NCBI RefSeq assembly: GCF_024213555.1
Contig: NZ_JANAVO010000001.1
Location: 682,001-746,000, forward strand
DNA from: Allokutzneria sp. A3M-2-11 16
Lineage (GTDB): Bacteria > Actinomycetota > Actinomycetes > Mycobacteriales > Pseudonocardiaceae
Reading direction: 5' to 3'
Length of the DNA: 64,000 nt
Below the pieces are notes generated by a model. It made no database searches and had not been told where the DNA came from. It saw only the letters and a program-made list of their open reading frames with translations. Of the stretch, positions 47,539 to 56,671 are shown one piece after another (the stretch's first letter is position 1; the number at the start of each line of letters is the position of its first letter). A program made the translations under genes and the position numbers.

Positions 47539-48297
47539 TTAAGCGACCGGTCCCGGCCAGCCCGCCGCGCCGAGTTCCCGGGAGATCGCCCGCGCGGTGT
47601 CGCGGACCGCCGCGCGGACGGACTCCGCGGGCGGCCATTCGGACATCGGGACGACCACGCCGATCGCCCCGGCGGGCGCGCCGGAGGCGTCGAAGACCGG
47701 CGCGGCGGCCCCGCACTCGCCGAGCACCGCCTCCTCCCGCTCGACGGCGTAGGCGTCCACGCGCACCCGCTCCAGGTGTTCGGCCAGGTCATCCGGTTCG
47801 GTGATGGTCTCAGCGGTCATGCTGCGCAGCGGCCCGTCGCCGAGGAGCGCACGCGCACGGCCTGGCAGGTAGGCGAGCGCGGCCTTGCCGAGCGCGCAGG
47901 CGTGCGCGGGGATGACGATGCCGACCTCGGGCATCTGGCGCGAGCCGTCCGGCCGCGGCGAGTGGTGCACGACCAGCACCTCGTCCAGCATCAGGACTCC
48001 GGTCCGCACCGCGAAGCCGGTCCGGCCCGCCAGCTCGTCCGCCCACGCCGCCGCGTGCGACCGCAGCTCGAGCGTGTGCAGGTAGACGGTGCCGAGCTTG
48101 AGGACGGCGGGCCCGAGCCGGTACTGCGCCGACGCCCGGTCCTGCACCACCATGCCGTGCGCGACCAGCGTCTTCACGATGCCGTGGACCGTGGACGGCG
48201 GGAGTTCGAGCCGGGCGGAGAGCTCCGAGAGGCTGATCCGGCGGGCACCGTGCAGAACGCCGAGAACGCGGACGGCGCGGTCGACGGACTGGATCAC
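47539..48297 (-). CDS. IclR-family regulator (GylR-like)
   Basis: 252 aa. N-terminal winged helix (LSELSARLELPPSTVHGIVKTL) and C-terminal effector-binding domain (HACALGKAALAYLPG). Divergent from dhaKL across a 25-bp perfect palindrome, so it most likely controls dihydroxyacetone/glycerol use. GGGAGG precedes the GTG. Confidence 0.92.
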   Translation of the reverse strand: MIQSVDRAVRVLGVLHGARRISLSELSARLELPPSTVHGIVKTLVAHGMVVQDRASAQYRLGPAVLKLGTVYLHTLELRSHAAAWADELAGRTGFAVRTGVLMLDEVLVVHHSPRPDGSRQMPEVGIVIPAHACALGKAALAYLPGRARALLGDGPLRSMTAETITEPDDLAEHLERVRVDAYAVEREEAVLGECGAAAPVFDASGAPAGAIGVVVPMSEWPPAESVRAAVRDTARAISRELGAAGWPGPVA

Positions 48298-48361
48298 CGC
48301 GTCCTCCCTGGCGTGAGGGCAAGGACTTTACAACACCGTCAACCGGGGCTACCGTCCGTTC

Positions 48362-48386
48362 ATCATTTCGACATTGTCGAAATGAT
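48362..48386. promoter_or_regulatory. IclR operator, 25-bp perfect palindrome
   Basis: ATCATTTCGACA-T-TGTCGAAATGAT, 12-base arms around one base, between divergent iclR (start 48297) and dhaK (start 48421). Perfect symmetry and location make it the probable IclR binding site. Confidence 0.85.
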
Positions 48387-48420
48387 TTCTGACTCACGAA
48401 TGCCCCACGACGGGAGAGCG

Positions 48421-49428
48421 ATGAGCGCACGGCAGTTCGTCAACGATCCTGACGAATTCGTTTCCCAGGCGCTGGAGGGGCTCCAGCTGGCGCATCCGCA
48501 CCTGGTCCAGGTCAGCACGGACCCGGCGCTGGTGGTGCGCGTCGCGAAGGACGGCGAGCCACCGAAGGTCGCACTGGTCTCCGGCGGCGGCTCCGGTCAC
48601 GAACCACTGCACACCGGCTTCGTCGGACCGGGGATGCTCGACGCGGCCGTGCCGGGCGCGGTGTTCGCGAGCCCGACCGCGTACCAGGTCCGCGCGGGCA
48701 TCAAGGCCGCCGACCGCGGTCGCGGGGTCCTGCTGATCGTGAAGAACTACACCGGCGACGTGCTCAACTTCTCCATCGCCGCGGAGCTCGCCCGCGAGGA
48801 GGACATCGAGGTGGAGATCGTCCTGGTCGACGACGACCTCGCGACGGACGGCGGCGACGAAGGCGGTCCGGGGCGCAGGGGAACGGCCGCGGTGGTCGCG
48901 GTGGAGAAGATCTGCGGTGCTGCCGCGGAGCGCGGCGCGTCCCTGGCGGAGCTGGCCGAACTCGGCAGGCGCGTGGTCTCGAACTCGCGCACGATGGCGC
49001 TCGCGCTCCAGGCGTGCACCCACCCCGGGCAGCAGCGCCCGTCCTTCGACCTGGCCGACGACGAGGTGGAGTTCGGGGTCGGCATTCACGGCGAGCGCGG
49101 CATCGGGCAGCGGCCTTTCGGCCCCGCGAGCGAACTCGTTCCCGCGCTTGCCAAGCCCATTATCGATGCGCTCGGCCTCGCGCGCGGCGACTCGGTGATC
49201 GCGATCGTCAATGGCCTCGGATCGACGCACGCGCTTGAGCTTTCTGTTGTGCACCGCGAGCTTTCCGCGTTCTTGGACGGCATCGGTGTGCGCATCGAGC
49301 GCGCGCTCGTCGGCTCGTACGTGACGGCGCTCGACATGCGCGGCTGCTCGATCACGTTGGTGCGCTGCGATTCCACGCTGCTCGAACTGTGGAACGCGCC
49401 GGTCCGTACGCCCGCACTCGCCTGGTGA
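48421..49428 (+). CDS. dhaK: Dihydroxyacetone kinase subunit DhaK
   Basis: 335 aa. Binds dihydroxyacetone covalently as a hemiaminal through His; the matching residue is H223 in GIHGERGI. SGGGSGHEPLHTGFVG near 46-61 is the family signature. Forms dhaKL with the next gene. The ATG has GGGAG upstream; longer upstream frame is rejected as it crosses iclR and its operator. Confidence 0.95.
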   Translation: MSARQFVNDPDEFVSQALEGLQLAHPHLVQVSTDPALVVRVAKDGEPPKVALVSGGGSGHEPLHTGFVGPGMLDAAVPGAVFASPTAYQVRAGIKAADRGRGVLLIVKNYTGDVLNFSIAAELAREEDIEVEIVLVDDDLATDGGDEGGPGRRGTAAVVAVEKICGAAAERGASLAELAELGRRVVSNSRTMALALQACTHPGQQRPSFDLADDEVEFGVGIHGERGIGQRPFGPASELVPALAKPIIDALGLARGDSVIAIVNGLGSTHALELSVVHRELSAFLDGIGVRIERALVGSYVTALDMRGCSITLVRCDSTLLELWNAPVRTPALAW

Positions 49429-49441
49429 CAAGGAGCCCGAG

Positions 49442-50065
49442 ATGACCACCCTCACCACCGAACACGCTCGTGCTTGGGCCGACCGGTTCGTCGCTGTGGG
49501 CGCCGAGCGCGACACCGAACTGACGGAGCTCGACCGCAAGGCGGGCGACGGCGACTACGGCACGAACCTCCGCTCCGCGTTGCGCAGAGCTGCGGTCAAC
49601 CTGTCGGCCGGGCCCGCGTCTCCGCACGAGGTGTTCCTCGCCGTGTCGGAGGCATTCCTGAACACGGGTGGCACCAGCGGCCCGTTGTTCGGCATGTGGT
49701 TCCGGGAATTCGCCAAGGCCGCCAAGGAAAAGGACGTCACGGCCGCAGTGCTCGGGGAAGCCGCGACGAACGCTGTGGCGGTCGTGCAGCGCCTGGGCAA
49801 GGCGGAGGTCGGCCACAAGACGATGGTGGACGCGATGGTTCCCGCCGCCGAAGCCCTCACCGCCGCGGCCGCGCGCGGAGCCGGCGTCTCCGACGCCCTG
49901 GCCGAAGCCGCGTCCGCCGCGCACGCGGGCGCCGCCTCGACGGAGAAGCTGCTCGCCAAACGCGGGCGCGCGAGCTACGTCGGAGAACACGCGCGCGGCG
50001 TAATCGACCCGGGAGCCCTAACGGTCGCCTACTTCTTCGACGCCGCCGCACCCCCTCGCAACTGA
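49442..50065 (+). CDS. dhaL: Dihydroxyacetone kinase subunit DhaL
   Basis: 207 aa. Nucleotide-binding aspartates in ELDRKAGDGDYGTNL (D31, D36, D38) and the C-terminal GRASYVGEHARGVIDPGA are diagnostic. AAGGAG precedes the ATG. The PTS subunit DhaM that rephosphorylates DhaL-ADP is absent from the operon, so this pair may use free ATP or a remote DhaM. Confidence 0.95.
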   Translation: MTTLTTEHARAWADRFVAVGAERDTELTELDRKAGDGDYGTNLRSALRRAAVNLSAGPASPHEVFLAVSEAFLNTGGTSGPLFGMWFREFAKAAKEKDVTAAVLGEAATNAVAVVQRLGKAEVGHKTMVDAMVPAAEALTAAAARGAGVSDALAEAASAAHAGAASTEKLLAKRGRASYVGEHARGVIDPGALTVAYFFDAAAPPRN

Positions 50066-50090
50066 CCCTCCACATCTCAGCCGCAGTTGG

Positions 50091-50220
50091 GGCGTCTTCA
50101 AGTACCACGCACCCCGCCGATGATCACCGCAAACCGCCCCCAACCCCCGCCGGACTCCGCCGGGGGTTGGGGGCGGTTTGAGACGTTCTGGGAGGGGGTC
50201 GGGGGTACTTGAAGACGCCC
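50091..50220. repeat. Palindromic intergenic element, copy 4
   Basis: Outer arms GGGCGTCTTCAAGTACC and GGTACTTGAAGACGCCC are fully inverse (17 bp). The inner stem CAAACCGCCCCCAACCCC pairs with GGGGTTGGGGGCGGTTTG (18 bp). It starts 26 bases after the dhaL stop. It is the only copy between two genes on the same strand. Confidence 0.88.
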
Positions 50221-50297
50221 GAACCTGGGTGGCGAGGAGGGGGCGGGGATTGGGTTGAGGGGGTCGGAGTGTCGTAGGTGGGTGATAGGAAAGCTGA

Positions 50298-52310
50298 GTG
50301 ATCTCTGACGCCGGCAACTCGTTCGACGATCTTGACGCCTATATCGCCCTGCCTCGGATCGAAGGGCTTCGGCTCGCACCGGATGGGCGCAGGCTCGTGG
50401 TGGGCGTGGCGCTGCCGGATGCGGAGAACGCCCGCTACACCAAGGCGTTGTGGGAGGTCGACCCGGACGGTCAGCGTCCGGCGCGGCGGTTGACCCGCAG
50501 TGAGCAGGGCGAGTCGGCGGTGGCGTTCGGACCCGACGGGGACCTGCTCTTCGTGTCGTCGCGGCCGCGTCCTGACAGTGGTGAGGACGCGGCCAAGACG
50601 GCGCTGTGGTCGCTGCCCGTGAACGGCGGCGAGGCGCGGGTGATCGCGAGTCCCGCCGGTGGTGTTCACGGTGTCGTGGTCAGCGAGAGCGGGACCGTCG
50701 TGTTCGGCTCGGACATGATGCCTTCCGCCACCGACTTCGCCTCGGACAAGGAGATCCGGTCAGCCCGGCGGAAAGCGGGCGTATCGGCGATCCTGCACGA
50801 GGAGAACCCGATCCGGTGCTGGGACCACGACCTCGGACCGGATCGCACCCGGCTCCTGGCGACCAGCCTGAACGGTGACGACGCGAAGATCACCGATGTC
50901 ACCGGGCACGTCGGCCGGGCCCTGTGGGAAAGCAGCTCCTGGGACATCACTCCGGACGGCGGCACCGTGGTCGCCTCGTGGGCGGTCGCCGAGGCCGGAG
51001 GCGCACAGCGGCAGGTGCTCGTCGCGATCGACCTGGCGACCGGAGACCGGCGCACGCTCGCCGACGATGTCGCACACCAATACGGCGCACCCCGGGTGTC
51101 GCCGGACGGTGTGCACGCCGCGTTCGAGGTCAACGAGCGGTGCTCTCCGGACGGACCCGGGGACAACTGGCTGGCCGTCATCCCGGTCGCGGGCGGCGAG
51201 GTGCGCCACGTCGCGAAGAACTGGGACCGCTGGCCGCACATCGCCTGCTGGAGCCCGGATGGCGCCAGTCTGCTGGTCGTCGCCGCCGACAACGGACGCG
51301 CTCCCGTGTGGCGGGTGGACGTCGAGACCGGGGAGGCAACCCGCCTCACCACGGACGATGCCGCGTACTCCGACGTCCAGGTCTCGCCGGACGGCAAGAT
51401 CTACGCGCTGCGCTCCGCAGTGGACAGCCCGCCCGCGCCGGTCCGGATCGGCGAGTCCGGCGCAGAGCCGCTGCGCGGGCCCGCCGAGGCGCTCAAGGCC
51501 AGGTACGACCTGCCGGGACGGCTGGAAGAAATCACGATCACCGCCGAGGACGGCACCCCGGTGCGCGGGTGGCTCGCGCTGCCGCACGACGCGAGCGCGG
51601 ACGCGCCCGCACCGCTCGTGCTGAAGATCCACGGCGGGCCGATCATGTCGGTCAACTCCTGGTCGTGGCGGGCCAACCCGTGGGTCTACGTCGCCAAGGG
51701 ATACGCCGTGCTGATGCCCGATTTCGCGCTCTCCATCGGCTACGGCCTGGACTTCGTGCGCCGCGGCTGGGGCCAGTGGGGCGGCAAGCCCTACACGGAC
51801 CTGATGGAGATGACCGACGCCGCGCAGGGGCGGGCCGACGTGGACTCCTCCCGGGCGGCGGTGGTCGGCGGTTCCTTCGGCGGCTACATGGCGAACTGGG
51901 TCGCCGGGCACACCGACCGGTTCTCCGCGATCGCCAGCCATGCGTCCGTGTGGCGCCTGGACACCGCGGCCGACCTGGAATACGAGTTCCGCAGGGAAAT
52001 GACGCCGGAGGTGATGGACGCCAACTCCCCGCACAACTTCGTCGACGCGATCACCACGCCGATGCTGCTGCTGCACGGTGATCGGGACTACCGCGTGCCG
52101 ATCGGCGAGGCGATGCGGCTGTGGTGGGACCTCGTGGCCCGGCTGCGGGCCGAGGACGGGTCCGGTCCGCACAAGTTCCTGTACTTCCCGGACGAGAACC
52201 ACTGGGTCCTGACGCCGACCCATTCGAAGATCTGGTTCTCGACGATCCTCGCGTTCTTCGACCACCACGTGCTCGGAAAGGACTGGCAGCGCCCGGACCT
52301 GCTGGGCTGA
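50298..52310 (+). CDS. S9 family serine peptidase (oligopeptidase/acylaminoacyl-peptidase type)
   Basis: 670 aa. N-terminal seven-bladed propeller-like region (repeated SPDG blades to about 400) and a C-terminal alpha/beta hydrolase domain with S526 in GGSFGGYM, D597 in HGDRDYRVP and H635 in ENHW. No signal peptide, so cytoplasmic peptide turnover. GTG start with GGAAAG upstream. Confidence 0.95.
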   Translation: MISDAGNSFDDLDAYIALPRIEGLRLAPDGRRLVVGVALPDAENARYTKALWEVDPDGQRPARRLTRSEQGESAVAFGPDGDLLFVSSRPRPDSGEDAAKTALWSLPVNGGEARVIASPAGGVHGVVVSESGTVVFGSDMMPSATDFASDKEIRSARRKAGVSAILHEENPIRCWDHDLGPDRTRLLATSLNGDDAKITDVTGHVGRALWESSSWDITPDGGTVVASWAVAEAGGAQRQVLVAIDLATGDRRTLADDVAHQYGAPRVSPDGVHAAFEVNERCSPDGPGDNWLAVIPVAGGEVRHVAKNWDRWPHIACWSPDGASLLVVAADNGRAPVWRVDVETGEATRLTTDDAAYSDVQVSPDGKIYALRSAVDSPPAPVRIGESGAEPLRGPAEALKARYDLPGRLEEITITAEDGTPVRGWLALPHDASADAPAPLVLKIHGGPIMSVNSWSWRANPWVYVAKGYAVLMPDFALSIGYGLDFVRRGWGQWGGKPYTDLMEMTDAAQGRADVDSSRAAVVGGSFGGYMANWVAGHTDRFSAIASHASVWRLDTAADLEYEFRREMTPEVMDANSPHNFVDAITTPMLLLHGDRDYRVPIGEAMRLWWDLVARLRAEDGSGPHKFLYFPDENHWVLTPTHSKIWFSTILAFFDHHVLGKDWQRPDLLG

Positions 52311-52364
52311 CTCACGCGAAGCGGTATCTTGGCGCGCAGATCGCGGGCGACGTCGGGGAGTGCC

Positions 52365-53471
52365 ATGGCTCGGCTCAGCAGGGCGCAAACGCAGGAGAAC
52401 AACCGCGCCAAGATCCTCGCCGCGGCACGGGAGGAGTTCGCCGAACGCGGCTTTCGCGATGCCAAGATCGACGTCATCGCCGAACGCGCCGGTTTCACCA
52501 GGGGCGCGGTCTACTCCAACTTCCCCGGCAAGCGGGCGCTCTATTTCGCGGTGCTGGCCGACCTCGCGGAAAAGACCCCGGCGCCGCCGCACGCGGAGCC
52601 GGGGCTGACCGCGGGGGAAGCGCTGGGGGCGCTCGCCCGCACCTGGGTGGCGCGGCTGCCGCTGGCCGACATCGGCGAACGAGACGGTTCAGCGCGGCTG
52701 AGCATGGACCTGATGCCGGAGGTCACGGCCGAAACCCGCACGCGCCTGCCCTACGCACAACTCCAGCGGCTGAACGCGATTCTGCTCGGTCTCGCACTGG
52801 AACGCCTGGAGCCGCGTCGCGGCCGCATGGTGCGAATCGCCGAAACGGTGTTGACCACGCTGCACGGGGCAACGCAGATGGCCGCCGCCGCGCCGGGTTT
52901 CGTGGAGCCCTTCAACGTCGTCAAGGCGTGCGAGCAACTGGCGGGCGTCGATCTCGCCGATTCCTGGCCCACGCCACCGATCATCGCGCCGGTCCAGCAC
53001 GTCGACGAAGCCTGGTCACCGCCTTCCGCGATCGATTCGCTGCGCATGGGGGCCGCGACCTTGGACGGGGACGGAGTCGTTGCGGTGCTTGGGTTGCACC
53101 GGCTCTCCGCGGCGGAGGAAGCCGTGCGCGCCGCCCGGGCTAACGACACGATCACCATCGCGGTCGTGACGAGCGACCCGGCCGAACTCACGCCGCTGGC
53201 CCGGCTCGCGATCGCGGAACTGTGGCACTGCCTCCGGCAGGCATTCCCAAGCCCCGCGTGGCCGAGCATCCAGCTGGTCTTCGACGCCGACCGGGAACTC
53301 GCCGCGGCCGCGGGCATGCACGCCGTCAGCGACACGACGGAGGTGGCGGTGCGGATCACCGATCACCGGATCACCGCCCGCGCAGAAGGATTCGGCGCGT
53401 GCCACGCCGCCACCTCCGTCGCTGTCGAAGCCGAAGCTGATCACTCGGCGAGGAACTCCGGCCGCACCTGA
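52365..53471 (+). CDS. TetR-family regulator with a C-terminal redoxin-like domain
   Basis: 368 aa, about 170 more than a usual TetR. The HTH (ILAAAREEFAERGFRDAKI, RAGFTRGAVYSNF) and ligand domain end by about 200. The rest resembles a peroxiredoxin/thioredoxin fold: strand-helix-strand with ITIAVVTSDP, QLVFDADRELAAAAGM and TEVAVRITDHRITARAEGF match the end of AhpC/TSA domains, but no catalytic Cys is present. A degenerate sensor domain is plausible. GGGGAG precedes the ATG. Tail-to-tail overlap of 31 bases with the sigma gene. Confidence 0.75.
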   Translation: MARLSRAQTQENNRAKILAAAREEFAERGFRDAKIDVIAERAGFTRGAVYSNFPGKRALYFAVLADLAEKTPAPPHAEPGLTAGEALGALARTWVARLPLADIGERDGSARLSMDLMPEVTAETRTRLPYAQLQRLNAILLGLALERLEPRRGRMVRIAETVLTTLHGATQMAAAAPGFVEPFNVVKACEQLAGVDLADSWPTPPIIAPVQHVDEAWSPPSAIDSLRMGAATLDGDGVVAVLGLHRLSAAEEAVRAARANDTITIAVVTSDPAELTPLARLAIAELWHCLRQAFPSPAWPSIQLVFDADRELAAAAGMHAVSDTTEVAVRITDHRITARAEGFGACHAATSVAVEAEADHSARNSGRT

Positions 53472-54331
53472 CTCAGGTACTCCGCGTCGGCGACGACCTC
53501 GATCGCCACGATCCGTCCCGCCGCCACGACGAAGTCCAGGACCACCCGTGGCGTGCCATCCGGTGCCCAGACCGCGCCGACGACGCCGTCCACCAGCGCG
53601 GGCTGAGCACCCTGCGCGCGGCCGACGAACGCGTCGGCCACCGCCCCGGCACCACGGACCTCGCTTGCCAGTGGCGGAGCGCCTTGTTCTTGGGCCGCAA
53701 CGGAAAGCGCGACGGCGATCTCGTCAGCGCGGAGCACGACGTCCGGATCGAGCACGGCGAGCAGCGCTTGGAAGTCGCCGTTGCGGGAGGCCGCGAGGAA
53801 CGCCTCGACGACCTCCCGCTGCCGCGCCTGGTCCGCCGCACCCCCGGGCGCGGAGCCGCGCACCCGCCTGCGCGCGCGGCTCGCCAACTGCCTCGCCGCG
53901 GCGGGACTGCGGCCGACGATCAGCGCGATCTCCTCGAACGGCACGCCGAACAGGTCGTGCAGGACGAACGCGAGCCGCTCCGCGGGTGCGAGGGTGTCCA
54001 GCACCACGAGGAGCGCGAGGCCGACCGAATCCGCCTGGAGCGCTTGGGATTCGGGGTCGACGCGGTCGACCTGCTCCGGCACCTGTTCGCCCAGTGGCTC
54101 CTCTCGCCGTGAGGCGCGAGAACGCAGCACGTCCAAGCACACCCGACCGACAACGGTGGTGAGCCACCCGCTCAGGTTGCGCACCTCGCTCGTGTCGGTG
54201 CGGCTCAGCCGCAACCACGTCTCCTGCACGGCGTCCTCGGCCTCGGCCACGGAGCCGAGCATCCTGAACGCCACCGCGCGCAGGTGACCGCGGTTCTCCT
54301 CGAACCGCTCCGCCAGCCAGTCGTCGTCCAC
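53441..54331 (-). CDS. ECF41-like sigma factor with C-terminal SnoaL domain
   Basis: 296 aa. Sigma2 (LRAVAFRMLGSVAEAEDAVQETWLRL) and sigma4 (EEIALIVGRSPAAARQLASRARRR) are followed by a SnoaL-like domain of about 130 residues, the ECF41 layout in which the extension tunes activity. No anti-sigma gene is adjacent. The GTG has GGAGG nine bases upstream. DUF4383 lies just behind it on the same strand. Confidence 0.93.
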   Translation of the reverse strand: MDDDWLAERFEENRGHLRAVAFRMLGSVAEAEDAVQETWLRLSRTDTSEVRNLSGWLTTVVGRVCLDVLRSRASRREEPLGEQVPEQVDRVDPESQALQADSVGLALLVVLDTLAPAERLAFVLHDLFGVPFEEIALIVGRSPAAARQLASRARRRVRGSAPGGAADQARQREVVEAFLAASRNGDFQALLAVLDPDVVLRADEIAVALSVAAQEQGAPPLASEVRGAGAVADAFVGRAQGAQPALVDGVVGAVWAPDGTPRVVLDFVVAAGRIVAIEVVADAEYLSQVRPEFLAE

Positions 54332-54401
54332 GCGTCACATCCTCCGCTCCTGATCGCCACAACACTGACGATCAGCAGCGAGGAATTGTGACTTGCCCTG
54401 C

Positions 54402-54866
54402 TCAGGCCGCGTTCCGCCCCCTGCCGAGGCCGCCGGACCGACCGGCGACGACGCCGAGCGCGATCATGCCGAGGGCGAGCACGAGGTGCAGCCAGTTGTC
54501 CGCGGCGTTGAGCGGCACGAAGTTGGCGCCGCTGTCCTGGTCGATCACCAGGCCGTAGAGCCACAGGACCAGGTACACCAGCCCGCCGCCGATGAGGAAC
54601 GCCTTGGCACCGGAAGCACTCCTGGCCATCGCCAGCCCGGCGACCCCGAACAGCAGGTGGACGATGTTGTGCAGGATCGACACCTGGAACACGCCGAGGA
54701 GCAGTGCCTCGGAGTGGTGGCCGGCGAACTGCAAGGTCTCGTAGTTCGTGGTCACCCCGGGGATGAACCCGAGGACGCCGACGAGCAGGAACACCACTCC
54801 GACGATCATCGCGAGTGTCTGCACGAGTGAGCGCGATCCGGTGGTCGGCACGTGAGAGGTGGACAC
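54402..54866 (-). CDS. DUF4383 membrane protein
   Basis: 154 aa with four hydrophobic segments (about 17-38, 55-75, 85-108, 125-142) and the DUF4383 signature LHNIVHLLFGVAGLA. Function unknown. GGAGGAG immediately precedes the GTG. Directly upstream of the ECF41 sigma gene; they may share a transcript. Confidence 0.88.
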   Translation of the reverse strand: MSTSHVPTTGSRSLVQTLAMIVGVVFLLVGVLGFIPGVTTNYETLQFAGHHSEALLLGVFQVSILHNIVHLLFGVAGLAMARSASGAKAFLIGGGLVYLVLWLYGLVIDQDSGANFVPLNAADNWLHLVLALGMIALGVVAGRSGGLGRGRNAA

Positions 54867-54983
54867 AACTCCTCCATTGGTGCTCTCGGCAACGCCTTTG
54901 TCGCCGTGTGCCCGACGTCTACCCGCCTCGCGGCGCCGTACACGCCGTCCACCGATCGCAACCCACTCGGTACAGCAGGGCGA

Positions 54984-56375
54984 TCACGTGAGCCGCGCGT
55001 CGCGCCACCAGCGCCGCCCGGCCTCCGGCAGCGTGGAAATCGGGTCGTAGAACTCATAACGCCTGGTCAAAGCCTCAGGATCGTTGTCCTCGATGCCGGT
55101 GCGGTAGTTCTTCGTCCAGTACGAGATCCCGCGTTCCCGGTCGTAGTCGACGACCTGGTTCACCCAGCGCTTGCCGACGTAGGGCACGTCGCAGACGATC
55201 CGCGGCGTGGCGTAGCCGGGCAGGTAGCCCAGGATCGCCCCCTGGAGCCGCAGCGCCTCGTCGACGCTGGTCCGCCAGTGCTCGGAGTTGGGGATCATGT
55301 CGCACATGTAGAAGTAGTACGGCAGGATGCTCGCTTCCCCTTGCAGCGCAAAGCAAAGGTCCAGCAACGCCTCGGGGGTGTCGTTCACCCCGCGCAGCAG
55401 CACACCCTGGTTCCGCACATCGCGGACGCCCGCGGCGATGACCGCCTGCGCGGCCTCGGCGACCAGCGGGGTCACCGACTGCACGTGGTTCGCGTGCGTG
55501 TGCACCGCCAGGTTGACCCCGCGCCGCATCGCCGTACCCGCGATGCGCGCCATGCCTTCGACGACCCGCGGCGCCAACCAGTGCTGGGGCAGGCCCACCA
55601 GCGCCTTCGACGCCAGCCTGATGTCGCGGATCGTCTCGATCTCCAGCAGCCGCATGACGAAGGACTCCAGCTGCGGCCACGGCACGTTCGCCACGTCACC
55701 CCCCGAGACGACCACGTCCCGCACGCCCGGGGTGCGCCTGAGGTAGTCGATCATCTGGTCCTGGCGGTCCACCGGCTTCAGCGACAGCTTGAGCTTGGCG
55801 ACCTGCGGAGTGGAGTTGCCGACCAGGTCCATCCGGGTGCAGTGACCGCAGTACTGCGGGCAGGTCGAGATCAGTTCGGCCAGCACCTTGGTCGGGTAGC
55901 GGTGGGTCAGCCCCTCGACGACCCACATCTCCGCCTCGTGCAGCGAATCCCGGCTGGCGTGCGGGTGACTGGGCCATTCGGGGTCGCGATCGGAGAACAC
56001 CGGCAGCATGTAGCGCCGGATGGGATCGGCGTAGAAAGCCTCGGTCATCTCCGGCGCACCGCTCGCGCCGGGAGCCATCGTGTTGAGCATCTGCGGTGGC
56101 AACAACATCGACATCGTCGCTGATTTCTGCTGATCAGCCGCGAGATCCTCGAAGAACCGCTCGTCGAGCAGATCCCCGGTCAGCGCGCGCAACTGCTTGA
56201 TGTTGCGCACGCAATGGACGCGTTGCCATTGCGGGTCACGCCACTCCCGTTCCGTCACCTCACGCCATCCGGGAAACCGTCGCCAATCGGGCTCGGCGAG
56301 CGTTCGCCTGCGGTAGGCATACGGCTGACCATCCCCGGTGACCTGGCCTTCTGCGGGTTTGAGCACGCGCGTCAT
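54984..56375 (-). CDS. kamA: KamA-family radical SAM lysine 2,3-aminomutase
   Basis: 463 aa. Radical SAM cysteines C172-x3-C176-x2-C179 (STCPQYCGHC) and the PLP lysine K402 in PYVGKRW (aligning with PGGGGK of clostridial KamA) are both present. The family moves an alpha-amino group to the beta position, most often lysine to beta-lysine, though arginine and glutamate variants exist. Divergent from pls over 296 bp with shared repeats, which points to supplying beta-lysine to that synthetase. ATG 56375 is chosen because GAGGA lies seven bases upstream. Confidence 0.88.
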   Translation of the reverse strand: MTRVLKPAEGQVTGDGQPYAYRRRTLAEPDWRRFPGWREVTEREWRDPQWQRVHCVRNIKQLRALTGDLLDERFFEDLAADQQKSATMSMLLPPQMLNTMAPGASGAPEMTEAFYADPIRRYMLPVFSDRDPEWPSHPHASRDSLHEAEMWVVEGLTHRYPTKVLAELISTCPQYCGHCTRMDLVGNSTPQVAKLKLSLKPVDRQDQMIDYLRRTPGVRDVVVSGGDVANVPWPQLESFVMRLLEIETIRDIRLASKALVGLPQHWLAPRVVEGMARIAGTAMRRGVNLAVHTHANHVQSVTPLVAEAAQAVIAAGVRDVRNQGVLLRGVNDTPEALLDLCFALQGEASILPYYFYMCDMIPNSEHWRTSVDEALRLQGAILGYLPGYATPRIVCDVPYVGKRWVNQVVDYDRERGISYWTKNYRTGIEDNDPEALTRRYEFYDPISTLPEAGRRWWRDARLT

Positions 56376-56469
56376 GGATTTCCTCATCGGAAGAGTGTCA
56401 CTAGACAAATCACTCGACTTCCCGTCGATATTGCGAATCCTAGCGACAGCCGCGCAGTGCGGAAAGGTT

Positions 56470-56602
56470 CTTTCAGAATTCCTTCAGGAAGTCTTCCTAC
56501 GGTAACCATTGAGCCATTGAACTGCCCGGCTGAGAAATTCCTGGGAATCCTGAAAGAAACGTGTGAAAGCTGGGAGAACCCTGGGAGAAGGCTGGGAAGA
56601 AC
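56470..56602. promoter_or_regulatory. 11-bp-spaced direct repeats facing kamA and pls
   Basis: On the + strand CTGAGAA (56530), CTGGGAA (56541), CTGGGAGAA (56570), CTGGGAGAA (56581) and CTGGGAAGAA (56592) are spaced 11 bases within each group, with CTGAAAG at 56550. On the - strand CTGAAA (56471-56476) and CTGAAG (56482-56487) are also 11 apart. Heptamer repeats on one helix face are typical of SARP-type activators. The region is less G/C-rich than the genes. Confidence 0.6.
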
Positions 56603-56671
56603 GCAGATCGCTGCACTTGCACACAATTTTCCGAATGTGGCGAGGTCAGCACTGCCAGCCAGGGAGGTGCC

